A DNA stretch of 64,000 nt, from NCBI RefSeq assembly GCF_900177725.1, contig NZ_FXAT01000018.1, positions 1 through 64,000 of the forward strand, written 5' to 3'. Position 1 is the stretch's first letter, and each line of letters starts with the position of its first letter. Both the position numbers and the translations under genes were made by a program. Below, piece by piece: positions 44,704-53,120 of this stretch. Origin of the DNA: Paraburkholderia susongensis. Lineage in GTDB: Bacteria; Pseudomonadota; Gammaproteobacteria; Burkholderiales; Burkholderiaceae. The notes beneath the pieces were generated by a model. That model was given only the letters and a program-made list of their open reading frames with translations. It was not told the DNA's origin and did not search any database.

Positions 44704-45353
44704 GCGCCCTCTCCGGCGGTGTGACCGGCAAAGAGCCATTGCGGCTCCGGCGGCGTAAGCGTGACGCGCGAGTCCTCGAGGGCGAGACGCCCTTCGACGA
44801 ACCAGCGCACCGCGCGTGGATAAATGATGTGCTCGGTGGCGAGCACGCGTGCGGCGAGCGTCGCCGCGGTGTCGCCCGCCACGACCGGCACCGCCGACTG
44901 CGCGACGATCGGCCCGTGATCGAGCTGTGACGTGACAAAATGCACCGACGCGCCGTGCAGACGCACGCCGGCGTCGAGCGCCTGCTGGTGGGTTTTGAGG
45001 CCCGGAAAGCTCGGCAGCAGCGACGGATGCACGTTCAGCATCCGCCCGGCGTAATGGTCGACGAAACGCGCCGTGAGCACTCGCATGAAGCCCGCGAGCG
45101 TCACGAGGTCCGGCCCGAAAATGTCGATCTGCTCGGCGAGCGCGGCGTCGAAGCTGTCGCGATCCGGAAACTGGCGGTGATCGACCACCGCCGTGGCGAT
45201 ACCGCGCGACGCCGCGAACGCAAGCCCCGCGGCATCGGGACGGTTGGCAATCACGGCGGCGACCTGCGCCGGCCAGCCTTCGCTCGCACAGGCGCGCACG
45301 ATGGCTTCCATATTGCTGCCCCGCCCGGAAATCAGGATGACGAGTTTTTTCAT
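44700..45353 (-). CDS. purN: Phosphoribosylglycinamide formyltransferase PurN
   Basis: This 217-residue enzyme transfers formyl from 10-formyl-THF to GAR in purine synthesis. ISGRGSNMEAI is the phosphate-binding loop. Catalytic Asn and His are in NVHPSLLPSFPG and the Asp is in HFVTSQLDHGPI. It is of normal length. It overlaps rsmB by 4 bases (ATGA at 44700-44703) and is divergent from ribF across 138 bases. No PurR-like operator was identified there. Confidence 0.95.
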   Translation of the reverse strand: MKKLVILISGRGSNMEAIVRACASEGWPAQVAAVIANRPDAAGLAFAASRGIATAVVDHRQFPDRDSFDAALAEQIDIFGPDLVTLAGFMRVLTARFVDHYAGRMLNVHPSLLPSFPGLKTHQQALDAGVRLHGASVHFVTSQLDHGPIVAQSAVPVVAGDTAATLAARVLATEHIIYPRAVRWFVEGRLALEDSRVTLTPPEPQWLFAGHTAGEGA

Positions 45354-45491
45354 GCGCGGATTTTATCATTCGGCCACAGGCGGACAGCGACGGCGCAGCC
45401 GTCTGTTGCGCCAAGCGTTTATAATCGAGTGTTTTGCGGCATCCCGGCCGCGCCCCTATTGCAACCGCAGCAGCCGCTGCAACCCGCTATC

Positions 45492-46487
45492 GTGAGAGTC
45501 TTCCGCGGTCTTCCCAATGCCGAGAGCCGCGCGCCCTGCGCGCTGACCATCGGCAACTTCGACGGTGTCCACCGCGGCCACCAGGCTCTGCTCGCCCACG
45601 TGCGCGCAGCCGCAAACGCACGCGGCCTGCCCGTCTGCGTGATGACCTTCGAGCCACACCCGCGCGAGTTCTTCAATCCGGCCGGCGCGCCGCCCCGCAT
45701 CGCGATGCTGCGAGACAAGCTCGAGGCGCTGCGCACCAACGGGGTCGACCGGGTCGTCGTCGAGCACTTCAATCACACGTTCGCGAGCCAGTCACCGGAT
45801 GCGTTCGTCGAGCGGATCATCGTCAACGGGCTGCACGCGCGCTGGGTCATGATCGGCGACGACTTCCGCTACGGCGCGAAGCGCGCCGGCGATTTCGCGT
45901 CGCTGAAGGCCGCCGGCCAGCAGTACGGCTTCGAAGTCGAACAGATGGCGACGGTCGCCGACCCGTCGGGCGCGCGCATCTCCAGCTCGGGCGTGCGCGC
46001 GGCGCTCGTCGCGGGCGACCTCGATTCGGCGCGCGCCGCGCTCGGCCGCGACTATCTGATCAGCGGCCATGTCGTGCACGGCATGAAGCTCGGCCGCGAT
46101 CTCGGCTTTCCCACGCTCAATCTGCCGATCGCGCACAAGCGCCCGGCGCTCGGCGGCATTTTCGTCGTGCAGGTGCATGGCCTCGCCAACGAGCCGCTGC
46201 CGGGCGTCGCGAGCCTCGGGCTGCGTCCCACCGTCGACGATTCCGGCCGCGTGCTGCTCGAAGTGCATCTGCTCGACTGGCACGGCGACGCGTATGGCAA
46301 ACTCGTGCGCGTCGAATTTCTGAAGAAGCTGCGCGACGAGGAGAAGTACATCGACCTCGAAACGCTGACCGCCGCGATCGCGCGCGACGTCGCCAATGCG
46401 CGCGCGTGGTTCGCCGCAGTCGGCGCCGGCACGCCGGGCAGCCGTTCCACCGGTTTCGCCACGTCGGCCACCGACCGAATTAGATAA
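45492..46487 (+). CDS. ribF: Bifunctional riboflavin kinase / FAD synthetase RibF
   Basis: I chose GTG 45492 (331 residues, VRVFRGLPNAESRAPCAL) because it gives the usual RibF N-terminus; the open frame upstream overlaps purN and has no motif. The FAD synthetase half has TIGNFDGVHRGHQAL and the ISSS-like ARISSSGVRAAL. The riboflavin kinase half has GRDLGFPTLNL and LLEVHLLDWHGDAYG. It makes FMN and FAD in the cytosol. It begins a run of same-strand genes with ileS and lspA, as in many proteobacteria. A 172-base gap before ileS holds no clear regulatory element. Confidence 0.93.
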   Translation: MRVFRGLPNAESRAPCALTIGNFDGVHRGHQALLAHVRAAANARGLPVCVMTFEPHPREFFNPAGAPPRIAMLRDKLEALRTNGVDRVVVEHFNHTFASQSPDAFVERIIVNGLHARWVMIGDDFRYGAKRAGDFASLKAAGQQYGFEVEQMATVADPSGARISSSGVRAALVAGDLDSARAALGRDYLISGHVVHGMKLGRDLGFPTLNLPIAHKRPALGGIFVVQVHGLANEPLPGVASLGLRPTVDDSGRVLLEVHLLDWHGDAYGKLVRVEFLKKLRDEEKYIDLETLTAAIARDVANARAWFAAVGAGTPGSRSTGFATSATDRIR

Positions 46488-46659
46488 CCGCCGCGGTCCA
46501 CGCGAGCGTGCTGAGCGCCGCATGAACCGTCGCCGCGCGCATCGAAAGGCGTTGCGTGACTCACGCGAGCTGCCTGCCGGGCGCGTCCCACGCTCCTCGC
46601 GCATCGCGCGCAATCCGCGCCCTCGCTGCGCATAGAACGAATTCACCGCCATCCACATC

Positions 46660-49497
46660 ATGAGCAACAAGAAAGCCGATTCGAAACCGCAGTCACGCTA
46701 CCCGGTCAACCTGCTCGACACGCCGTTCCCGATGCGCGGCGACCTGCCCAAGCGCGAGCCGCAATGGGTCAAGGAATGGCAGGAACGCAAGGTCTACGAG
46801 AAGATCCGCGCCGCCTCGAAGGGCCGCAAGAAGTTCATCCTGCACGACGGCCCGCCCTATGCGAACGGCGACATCCACCTCGGCCACGCGGTGAACAAGA
46901 TCCTGAAGGACATGATCGTAAAGGCGCGCAACCTCGCGGGCTTCGACGCGGTCTACGTGCCGGGCTGGGACTGTCACGGCATGCCGATCGAAATCCAGAT
47001 CGAAAAGCAGTTCGGCAAGTCGCTGCCCGCCGCCGAAGTGATGCAAAAGGCGCGCGCCTACGCGACCGAGCAGATCGAGAAGCAGAAGGTCGGCTTCCGG
47101 CGTCTCGGCGTGCTCGGCGACTGGGACAATCCGTACAAGACGATGAACTTCGCGAACGAAGCCGGAGAAATCCGCGCGCTCGCGAAGATCATGGAAAAGG
47201 GCTACGTGTTCCGCGGCCTGAAGCCGGTCAACTGGTGTTTCGACTGCGGCTCGGCGCTCGCTGAAGCGGAAGTCGAGTACAAGGACAAGACCGATCCGAC
47301 CATCGACGTGCTGTTCGGCTTCGCCGAGCCGGAGAAGACCGCGCAGGCCTTCGGCCTCGCCGCGCTGCCGCGCAACGAAGGCGGCATCGTGATCTGGACC
47401 ACCACGCCGTGGACGATCCCCGCCAACCAGGCGCTGAACCTGCACCCGGAAATCGTCTACGCGCTCGTCGATACGCCGCGCGGCCTCCTGATCCTCGCCG
47501 AGGAACGCGTCGAAGCCTGCCTGAAGCTGTACGGCCTCGAAGGCACGGTCGTCGCCACGACGCCGGGCGAAAAGCTCGTGAACCTGCGCTTCAACCACCC
47601 GCTCGCGTCCGCGCATCCGGCCTACAAGCGCACCGCGCCGGTTTATCTCGGCGACTACGTGACGACCGAAACCGGCACGGGCGTCGTGCACTCGTCGCCC
47701 GCGTACGGCGTGGAAGACTTCGTGTCGTGCAAGGCGCACGGCATGTCGGACTCGGACATCATCAATCCGGTGATGGGCGACGGCCGCTACATCGAATCGC
47801 TCGCGCTGTTCGGCGGCCTGTCGATCTGGGCCGCCAATCCGCAGATCATCGAGGCGCTGCAAGGCGCGGGCTCGCTCCTGCGCACCGAGAAGTACACGCA
47901 CAGCTACATGCACTGCTGGCGCCACAAGACGCCGATCATCTACCGCGCGACGTCACAGTGGTTCGCCGGCATGGACGTGAAGCCCAACGACAGCGACAAG
48001 ACACTGCGCGAAACCGCGCTCGAAGGCATCGAGAACACCGCGTTCTATCCGTCGTGGGGCAAGCAACGCCTCTTCAGCATGATCGCGAACCGCCCGGACT
48101 GGACGCTGTCGCGCCAGCGCCAATGGGGCGTGCCGATGGCGTTCTTCGTGCACAAGGAAACCGGCGAGCTGCATCCGCGCACGCTGGAGCTGCTCGAACA
48201 GGTCGCGCAGCGCGTCGGGAAGGAAGGCATCGAGGCGTGGCAAACGCTCGATCCGCGCGAGCTGATCGGCGACGACGCCAATATGTATGAAAAGAACCGC
48301 GACACGCTCGACGTGTGGTTCGACTCGGGCACGACGCACTGGCACGTGTTGCGCGGCTCGCACAAGGACGAACTGCAGTTCCCCGCCGACCTGTACCTCG
48401 AAGGCTCGGACCAGCACCGCGGCTGGTTCCACTCGTCGCTGCTGACCGCGTCGATGCTCGACGGCCGCCCGCCCTACAACGCGCTGCTCACCCACGGCTT
48501 CACCGTCGACGGTGAGGGCCGCAAGATGAGCAAGTCGCTCGGCAACGGCATCGATCCGCATGAAGTGGCGAACCGCCTCGGCGCGGAAATCATCCGCCTG
48601 TGGATTGCCTCGACCGATTACTCGGGCGAACTCGCGATTTCCGAGGAAATTCTCAAGCGCGTGACGGAGGGTTATCGCCGGATCCGCAATACGCTGCGCT
48701 TCCTGCTCGCGAACCTGTCGGACTTCGACTTCGCGCAGCATGCCCGTCCGGTTGAAGACTGGCTCGAGATCGACCGCTATGCAGTGGCGCTGTCGGCGAA
48801 CCTGCAGAACGACATCCTCGCGCACTACGAGAAGTACGAGTTCCACCCGGTCGTCGCGAAGCTGCAGACGTTCTGCTCGGAAGACCTCGGCGGCTTCTAT
48901 CTCGACGTGCTGAAGGACCGCCTGTACACCACGGCTGCGGATTCGGTCGCGCGCCGCTCGGCGCAGACCGCGCTCTATCACATCGCGCACGGCCTGCTGC
49001 GCGTGATGGCGCCGTTCCTGTCGTTCACCGCGGAAGAAGCGTGGAAGGTGTTCCAGCCCAACAGCGAGACGATCTTCACCGAGACGTACCACGCGTACCC
49101 GGCCGTGCCGGACGCGGGCGCGCTGCTCGACAAGTGGACGCTCCTGCGCGCGGTTCGCGGCGACGTGACCAAGGCGCTCGAAGAAGCACGCGTCGCGAAC
49201 CTGATCGGCTCGTCGTTGCAGGCGGAGGTCGAAATCCGCGCGAGCGGCGCGCGTTACGACGCCCTCGCGAGCCTCGGCGACGACCTCAAGTTCGTGCTGA
49301 TTACTTCCGCGGCGAGCGTCGCAAAGGTCGACAGCGAAGCGGACGAAGGCGTCGAAGTGATCGCCTCGAAGTATCTGAAGTGCGAGCGCTGCTGGCACTA
49401 CCGTGCGGACGTCGGCGCGAACGCCGAGCATCCGTCGCTGTGCGGCCGCTGCTTCAGCAATCTGTTCGGCAATGGCGAAACGAGGAGCGCGGCATAA
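46660..49497 (+). CDS. ileS: Isoleucyl-tRNA synthetase
   Basis: This 945-residue class I synthetase charges tRNA-Ile. The HIGH motif is PYANGDIHLGHAVNK, the KMSKS motif GRKMSKSLGNGIDP, and the CP1 editing domain contains the TTTPWTIPAN segment and the GTGVVHSSPAYGVED Asp-bearing loop. The C-terminal zinc ribbon has CERCWHYR and CGRCFSN, so it is the eubacterial, mupirocin-sensitive type rather than the eukaryote-like one. The stop overlaps lspA by one base. A T-box, as used in Gram-positives, is not present. Confidence 0.97.
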   Translation: MSNKKADSKPQSRYPVNLLDTPFPMRGDLPKREPQWVKEWQERKVYEKIRAASKGRKKFILHDGPPYANGDIHLGHAVNKILKDMIVKARNLAGFDAVYVPGWDCHGMPIEIQIEKQFGKSLPAAEVMQKARAYATEQIEKQKVGFRRLGVLGDWDNPYKTMNFANEAGEIRALAKIMEKGYVFRGLKPVNWCFDCGSALAEAEVEYKDKTDPTIDVLFGFAEPEKTAQAFGLAALPRNEGGIVIWTTTPWTIPANQALNLHPEIVYALVDTPRGLLILAEERVEACLKLYGLEGTVVATTPGEKLVNLRFNHPLASAHPAYKRTAPVYLGDYVTTETGTGVVHSSPAYGVEDFVSCKAHGMSDSDIINPVMGDGRYIESLALFGGLSIWAANPQIIEALQGAGSLLRTEKYTHSYMHCWRHKTPIIYRATSQWFAGMDVKPNDSDKTLRETALEGIENTAFYPSWGKQRLFSMIANRPDWTLSRQRQWGVPMAFFVHKETGELHPRTLELLEQVAQRVGKEGIEAWQTLDPRELIGDDANMYEKNRDTLDVWFDSGTTHWHVLRGSHKDELQFPADLYLEGSDQHRGWFHSSLLTASMLDGRPPYNALLTHGFTVDGEGRKMSKSLGNGIDPHEVANRLGAEIIRLWIASTDYSGELAISEEILKRVTEGYRRIRNTLRFLLANLSDFDFAQHARPVEDWLEIDRYAVALSANLQNDILAHYEKYEFHPVVAKLQTFCSEDLGGFYLDVLKDRLYTTAADSVARRSAQTALYHIAHGLLRVMAPFLSFTAEEAWKVFQPNSETIFTETYHAYPAVPDAGALLDKWTLLRAVRGDVTKALEEARVANLIGSSLQAEVEIRASGARYDALASLGDDLKFVLITSAASVAKVDSEADEGVEVIASKYLKCERCWHYRADVGANAEHPSLCGRCFSNLFGNGETRSAA

Positions 49498-50003
49498 TGG
49501 CGGGAAGCATGTCGAAAACATCGGCCCGAAGCAGCTCGCTGGCACCCTGGCTCGGCATCGCGCTGATCGTCATCCTGTTCGACCAGTTGACGAAAATCGC
49601 GGTCCGCAAGGTGTTTGCCTACGGTGTGCCGCACGAGATCACGCCGTTTTTCAACCTGATCGTCGTGTACAACCGCGGCGCCGCGTTCAGCTTCCTCGCG
49701 ATGGCGGGCGGCTGGCAGCGCTGGGCGTTCACCGCGCTCGGCGTGGTCGCCGCGCTGGTGATCTGCTATCTGCTCAAGCGCCACAGCGGGCAGAAGATGT
49801 TCTGCACGGCGCTTGCGCTGATTCTCGGCGGCGCGCTCGGCAATGTGATCGACCGACTCATGTACGGCCACGTGATCGACTTCCTCGATTTTCACGTGGG
49901 CGGCTGGCACTGGCCGGCGTTCAATCTCGCCGACAGCGCGATCACGATCGGCGCGATCCTGCTCGTGCTCGACGAGTTGCGGCGCGTACGCGGAACACGC
50001 TGA
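49497..50003 (+). CDS. lspA: Lipoprotein signal peptidase LspA
   Basis: This 168-residue inner-membrane aspartic protease has four hydrophobic spans. The catalytic aspartates lie in GGALGNVIDRLMYGHVIDF and FNLADSAITIG. NRGAAFSF is the other conserved block. It cleaves prolipoproteins after lipidation, for example LivK in this window. The start at ATG 49497 overlaps the ileS stop by one base; a Met at codon 5 (MSKTSA) could be an alternative start. The ileS-lspA pairing is almost universal in proteobacteria. Confidence 0.95.
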   Translation: MAGSMSKTSARSSSLAPWLGIALIVILFDQLTKIAVRKVFAYGVPHEITPFFNLIVVYNRGAAFSFLAMAGGWQRWAFTALGVVAALVICYLLKRHSGQKMFCTALALILGGALGNVIDRLMYGHVIDFLDFHVGGWHWPAFNLADSAITIGAILLVLDELRRVRGTR

Positions 50004-50138
50004 CGTCGCCGGCGTCCCTGATGTGAGGCGCTGCCGCGGTCCCGAAAGCCGCGCCTCGCGTCCGGCCTGAAAGGCGCGGCGGTGAGGTGCAACGCCCTCG
50101 CGCCGTCGCGCGCCACCATGCTTTGTCGGAGGCTTTCG

Positions 50139-51353
50139 TTGGCAACCGCTGAACTCGCAGGCAAACACCTCGTCCTCGGCATGACGGGCGGCATCGCCTG
50201 CTACAAGATCGCCGAACTCACGCGTCTGCTGACCAAGGCGGGCGCAACCGTGCAGGTCGTCATGACCGAAGCGGCCACGCAGTTCATCACCCCCATCACG
50301 ATGCAGGCGCTCTCGGGCCGTCCCGTCTACACGAGCCAGTGGGACGGGCGTGTGCCGAACAACATGGCGCATATCGATCTGTCGCGTGAAGCCGATGCGA
50401 TCGTGATCGCGCCCGCCTCCACCGACTTCCTCGCCAAACTCGCGCACGGCATGGCCGACGACCTGCTCTCGACGCTGTGCGTCGCGCGCGACTGTCCGCT
50501 GCTCGTCGTGCCGGCGATGAACCGGCAGATGTGGCAGAACCCGGCGACGCAGCGCAACGTCGCGCAATTGCGCGCGGACGGCATTGCCGTGCTCGGCCCC
50601 GATTCGGGCCCGCAGGCCTGCGGCGAAATCGGCGACGGGCGCATGCTCGAAGCGGCGGCGACTTATGAAGCGATCGCGTCGTTCTTCGCGCCGAAGATCC
50701 TGTCCGGCCGGCGCGTGCTGCTGACCGCCGGGCCGACCTTCGAACCGCTCGACCCGGTGCGCGGCATCACGAACCGTTCGAGCGGCAAGATGGGCTTCGC
50801 GCTCGCGCGCGCCGCGCAGCAGGCCGGCGCCGAGGTGCATCTGGTCGCCGGCCCCGTCGCGCTCGAAACGCCTTGGGGCGTGGTCCGCGAGGACGTGCAA
50901 ACCGCGCAGCAGATGCACGATGCGGTGATGCGCGCGGTCGCCGGCACGGACGTCTTTATCGGCGTCGCGGCGGTGGCCGACTGGCGCGTCGATCACGTCA
51001 GCGAGCAGAAGATCAAGAAGACCGCCGAGCGCACGCTGCCAGGCTTCTCGTTCGTCGAGAATCCGGACATCCTCGCCGCGGTCGCGAAGCTGCCGAAGCG
51101 GCCGTTCGCGGTCGGCTTCGCGGCGGAAAGCGACAACCTCGAAATCCACGGCGAGGAAAAGCGCGCGCGCAAGAACGTGCCGCTCCTGATCGGCAATCTG
51201 GGCCCACTCACCTTTGGGCTCGACGACAACGAAGTGATCCTGTTCGAAGCAGGCAGCACCACGAAGCTACCGCGCGCCGACAAGCAGACGCTCGCGCGCA
51301 CGCTGATCGCCGAAATCGCCAAGCGCCTGCCCGACACCAGTCCGTTTCGCTAA
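50139..51353 (+). CDS. coaBC: Phosphopantothenoylcysteine decarboxylase/synthase CoaBC
   Basis: I chose TTG 50139 (404 residues, LATAELAGKHLVLG) because CGGAGG lies 6 bases upstream. The ATG at 50118 has no such site and would add seven atypical residues. The CoaC half (1-190) has the FMN-binding GMTGGIACYK, active His in NMAHIDLSREAD, the PAMNRQMW loop and Cys in ACGEIGDGRM. The CoaB half has LLTAGPTFEPLDPVRGITNRSSGKMG and the KIKK lysine loop. It performs two steps of coenzyme A synthesis. It lies 135 bases after lspA and shares its direction. Confidence 0.92.
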   Translation: MATAELAGKHLVLGMTGGIACYKIAELTRLLTKAGATVQVVMTEAATQFITPITMQALSGRPVYTSQWDGRVPNNMAHIDLSREADAIVIAPASTDFLAKLAHGMADDLLSTLCVARDCPLLVVPAMNRQMWQNPATQRNVAQLRADGIAVLGPDSGPQACGEIGDGRMLEAAATYEAIASFFAPKILSGRRVLLTAGPTFEPLDPVRGITNRSSGKMGFALARAAQQAGAEVHLVAGPVALETPWGVVREDVQTAQQMHDAVMRAVAGTDVFIGVAAVADWRVDHVSEQKIKKTAERTLPGFSFVENPDILAAVAKLPKRPFAVGFAAESDNLEIHGEEKRARKNVPLLIGNLGPLTFGLDDNEVILFEAGSTTKLPRADKQTLARTLIAEIAKRLPDTSPFR

Positions 51354-51424
51354 AGCAGGCGGCGTGCTCTCACGGCCACCGCCCACGTTGTCTTGCGAAC
51401 GGAATCATCCGGAGCACTACTGAC

Positions 51425-52441
51425 ATGACGCTGCTTTCCGTGCTCGATCAAACGCCGGTGATCGCCGGGCATTCGGTGGTGGACGCAATCGCCGCCACCG
51501 TCGACCTCGCGCAACTCGCCGACGACCTTGGCTACACGCGCTACTGGTGCGCCGAGCACCACGGCCTGCGTGGCGTGTCGAACCCCTGCCCCGAAGTGAT
51601 GCTCGCGCGCCTCGGCAGCGTGACCAAACGCATTCGCCTCGGCTCCGGCGGCGTGATGCTGCCGTACTACAGCCCGTTCAAGGTCGCCGAGCAGTTCATG
51701 ATGCTCGAGGCGCTGTTCCCGAACCGCATCGACCTCGGTGTCGGACGCGCGCCGGGCGGCGACATGCGCACCGCGCAGGCGGTGGCCGCCGGCGCCTACA
51801 ATCGCGGCGAAATTTTCCCGCAACAGGTGGCCGATCTGCTCGGGCTCATGCACGGCGCGCTCCCCGCCGACCACCTCGCGCAAGGCGTGCTGCTGCAACC
51901 GCAAATCGACACGCACCCGCAGTTGTGGGTGCTCGGCTCCAGCGAATTCGGCGGCCTGCTTGCGGCACAGCTCGGCCTGCGCTTTTCGTTCGCGCATTTC
52001 ATCAACGCGCATTTCGGCAAGCAGGTCGCGCTCGCGTATCGCGAGCGTTTCCAGCCGAGCCAGGAAGCGTCGCAACCGTATCTCGCCGCGGCGGTTTTCG
52101 TGATCTGCGCGGATACCGAGCAGGAAGCGGCCGACCTCGAAAAAGCCGTCGATCTGCGTCGCGTGCAGATGGCGTACGGCCTCAACGAGCCGATTCCGAC
52201 GATCGAACAGGGCGTCGCACAGGAATACGGCGAGCGTGAGCAACTCGTGATCGATCGGGAAAAACCGCGCAGCATCATCGGCACGCCGGGGAGCGTCGTC
52301 GAGCGGCTCACGGCCTTGCAGGAGCAGTTCCAGGCCGACGAACTGATGGTGCTCACGGTCGCCGGCAGCTATCGCGCGCGGCTGCGCTCCTATGAACTTC
52401 TCGCCGAGGCGTTCCAGCTCGGCTCGAATACGGCGGCCTGA
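51425..52441 (+). CDS. Luciferase-like (LLM-class) flavin-dependent oxidoreductase
   Basis: This 338-residue protein has the TIM-barrel bacterial-luciferase fold: LSVLDQTPVIAGHS at the N-terminus, RYWCAEHHGLRGVSNPCPEVM, RIRLGSGGVMLPYYSPFKVAEQF, and DLGVGRAPGGD. These fit the YhbW/MsnO8-type group-1 LLM oxidoreductases that use reduced FMN. The substrate is unknown. It lies 71 bases after coaBC and before dut; a shared transcript is possible but the CoA link is probably incidental. Confidence 0.88.
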   Translation: MTLLSVLDQTPVIAGHSVVDAIAATVDLAQLADDLGYTRYWCAEHHGLRGVSNPCPEVMLARLGSVTKRIRLGSGGVMLPYYSPFKVAEQFMMLEALFPNRIDLGVGRAPGGDMRTAQAVAAGAYNRGEIFPQQVADLLGLMHGALPADHLAQGVLLQPQIDTHPQLWVLGSSEFGGLLAAQLGLRFSFAHFINAHFGKQVALAYRERFQPSQEASQPYLAAAVFVICADTEQEAADLEKAVDLRRVQMAYGLNEPIPTIEQGVAQEYGEREQLVIDREKPRSIIGTPGSVVERLTALQEQFQADELMVLTVAGSYRARLRSYELLAEAFQLGSNTAA

Positions 52442-52503
52442 CGGCGCCTTTGCCGGCGCGCCGCCCGCTCCAACGACTACCCCAACCCAACTACCGAACC
52501 TGA

Positions 52504-52950
52504 ATGAAACTCGACCTGAAGATTCTCGATCAACGCATGCGCGAACAGCTCCCGGCTTATGCGACGACCGGCAGCGCCGGCCTCGATCTGCGCGCCTGCC
52601 TCGACGAACCGTTGACGCTCAAGCCCGGCGAAACAGCGCTGGTGCCGACCGGTCTTGCGATTCACGTCGGCGATCCCAGTTATGCCGCGATGATTCTGCC
52701 GCGCTCGGGCCTCGGCCATAAGCATGGGATCGTGCTCGGCAATCTGGTCGGCCTGATCGATTCCGATTACCAGGGGCAATTGATGATTTCGACATGGAAT
52801 CGCGGCGAAACGACGTTCGTGCTGAATCCGATGGAACGCCTCGCGCAACTCGTGATCGTGCCGGTCGTGCAGGCCGAGTTCAATATCGTCGATGACTTCG
52901 AGGAAAGTGTGCGCGGTGCGGGCGGGTTTGGCAGCACCGGCAAGCATTGA
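52504..52950 (+). CDS. dut: dUTP diphosphatase
   Basis: This 148-residue trimeric enzyme hydrolyses dUTP to dUMP, keeping uracil out of DNA. All five motifs are seen: AGLDLRA (1), PRSGLGHKHGI (2), GNLVGLIDSDYQGQL with the catalytic Asp (3), ERLAQLVI (4) and RGAGGFGSTG (5). Length is typical. It is downstream of coaBC, an order retained from the dfp-dut pair of E. coli, with the LLM gene inserted between. Confidence 0.97.
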   Translation: MKLDLKILDQRMREQLPAYATTGSAGLDLRACLDEPLTLKPGETALVPTGLAIHVGDPSYAAMILPRSGLGHKHGIVLGNLVGLIDSDYQGQLMISTWNRGETTFVLNPMERLAQLVIVPVVQAEFNIVDDFEESVRGAGGFGSTGKH

Positions 52951-53011
52951 TGGTTTGCTTCGGCGGCGGCTGCGTTTTTTAGCGCGCACCGCCAGCGGAA
53001 AACCAAAGCGT

Positions 53012-53044
53012 AAAAAAAACGGCGCGGGATAAAACCCGCGCCGT
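53012..53044 (-). terminator. Intrinsic terminator after clpA
   Basis: ACGGCGCGGG-ATAAAA-CCCGCGCCGT forms a 10-bp stem (53019-53044). It is followed on the minus strand by seven T residues (53018-53012) and lies about 75 bases after the clpA stop. The dut transcript converges here. Confidence 0.88.
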
Positions 53045-53120
53045 TCTGCTTCCGGTTCGACCAGCATCAAGCTGGTCTTAAGCGACATCAAGCGGCATCA
53101 AGCAACGCCGCCCTCACGTC

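Noticed and set aside
46522..46635. A 37-codon Arg-rich ORF between ribF and ileS, considered as a leader peptide
   Set aside because: It has one Ile codon only, no terminator or alternative stem near, and no ribosome site; Arg richness fits random GC-rich sequence.
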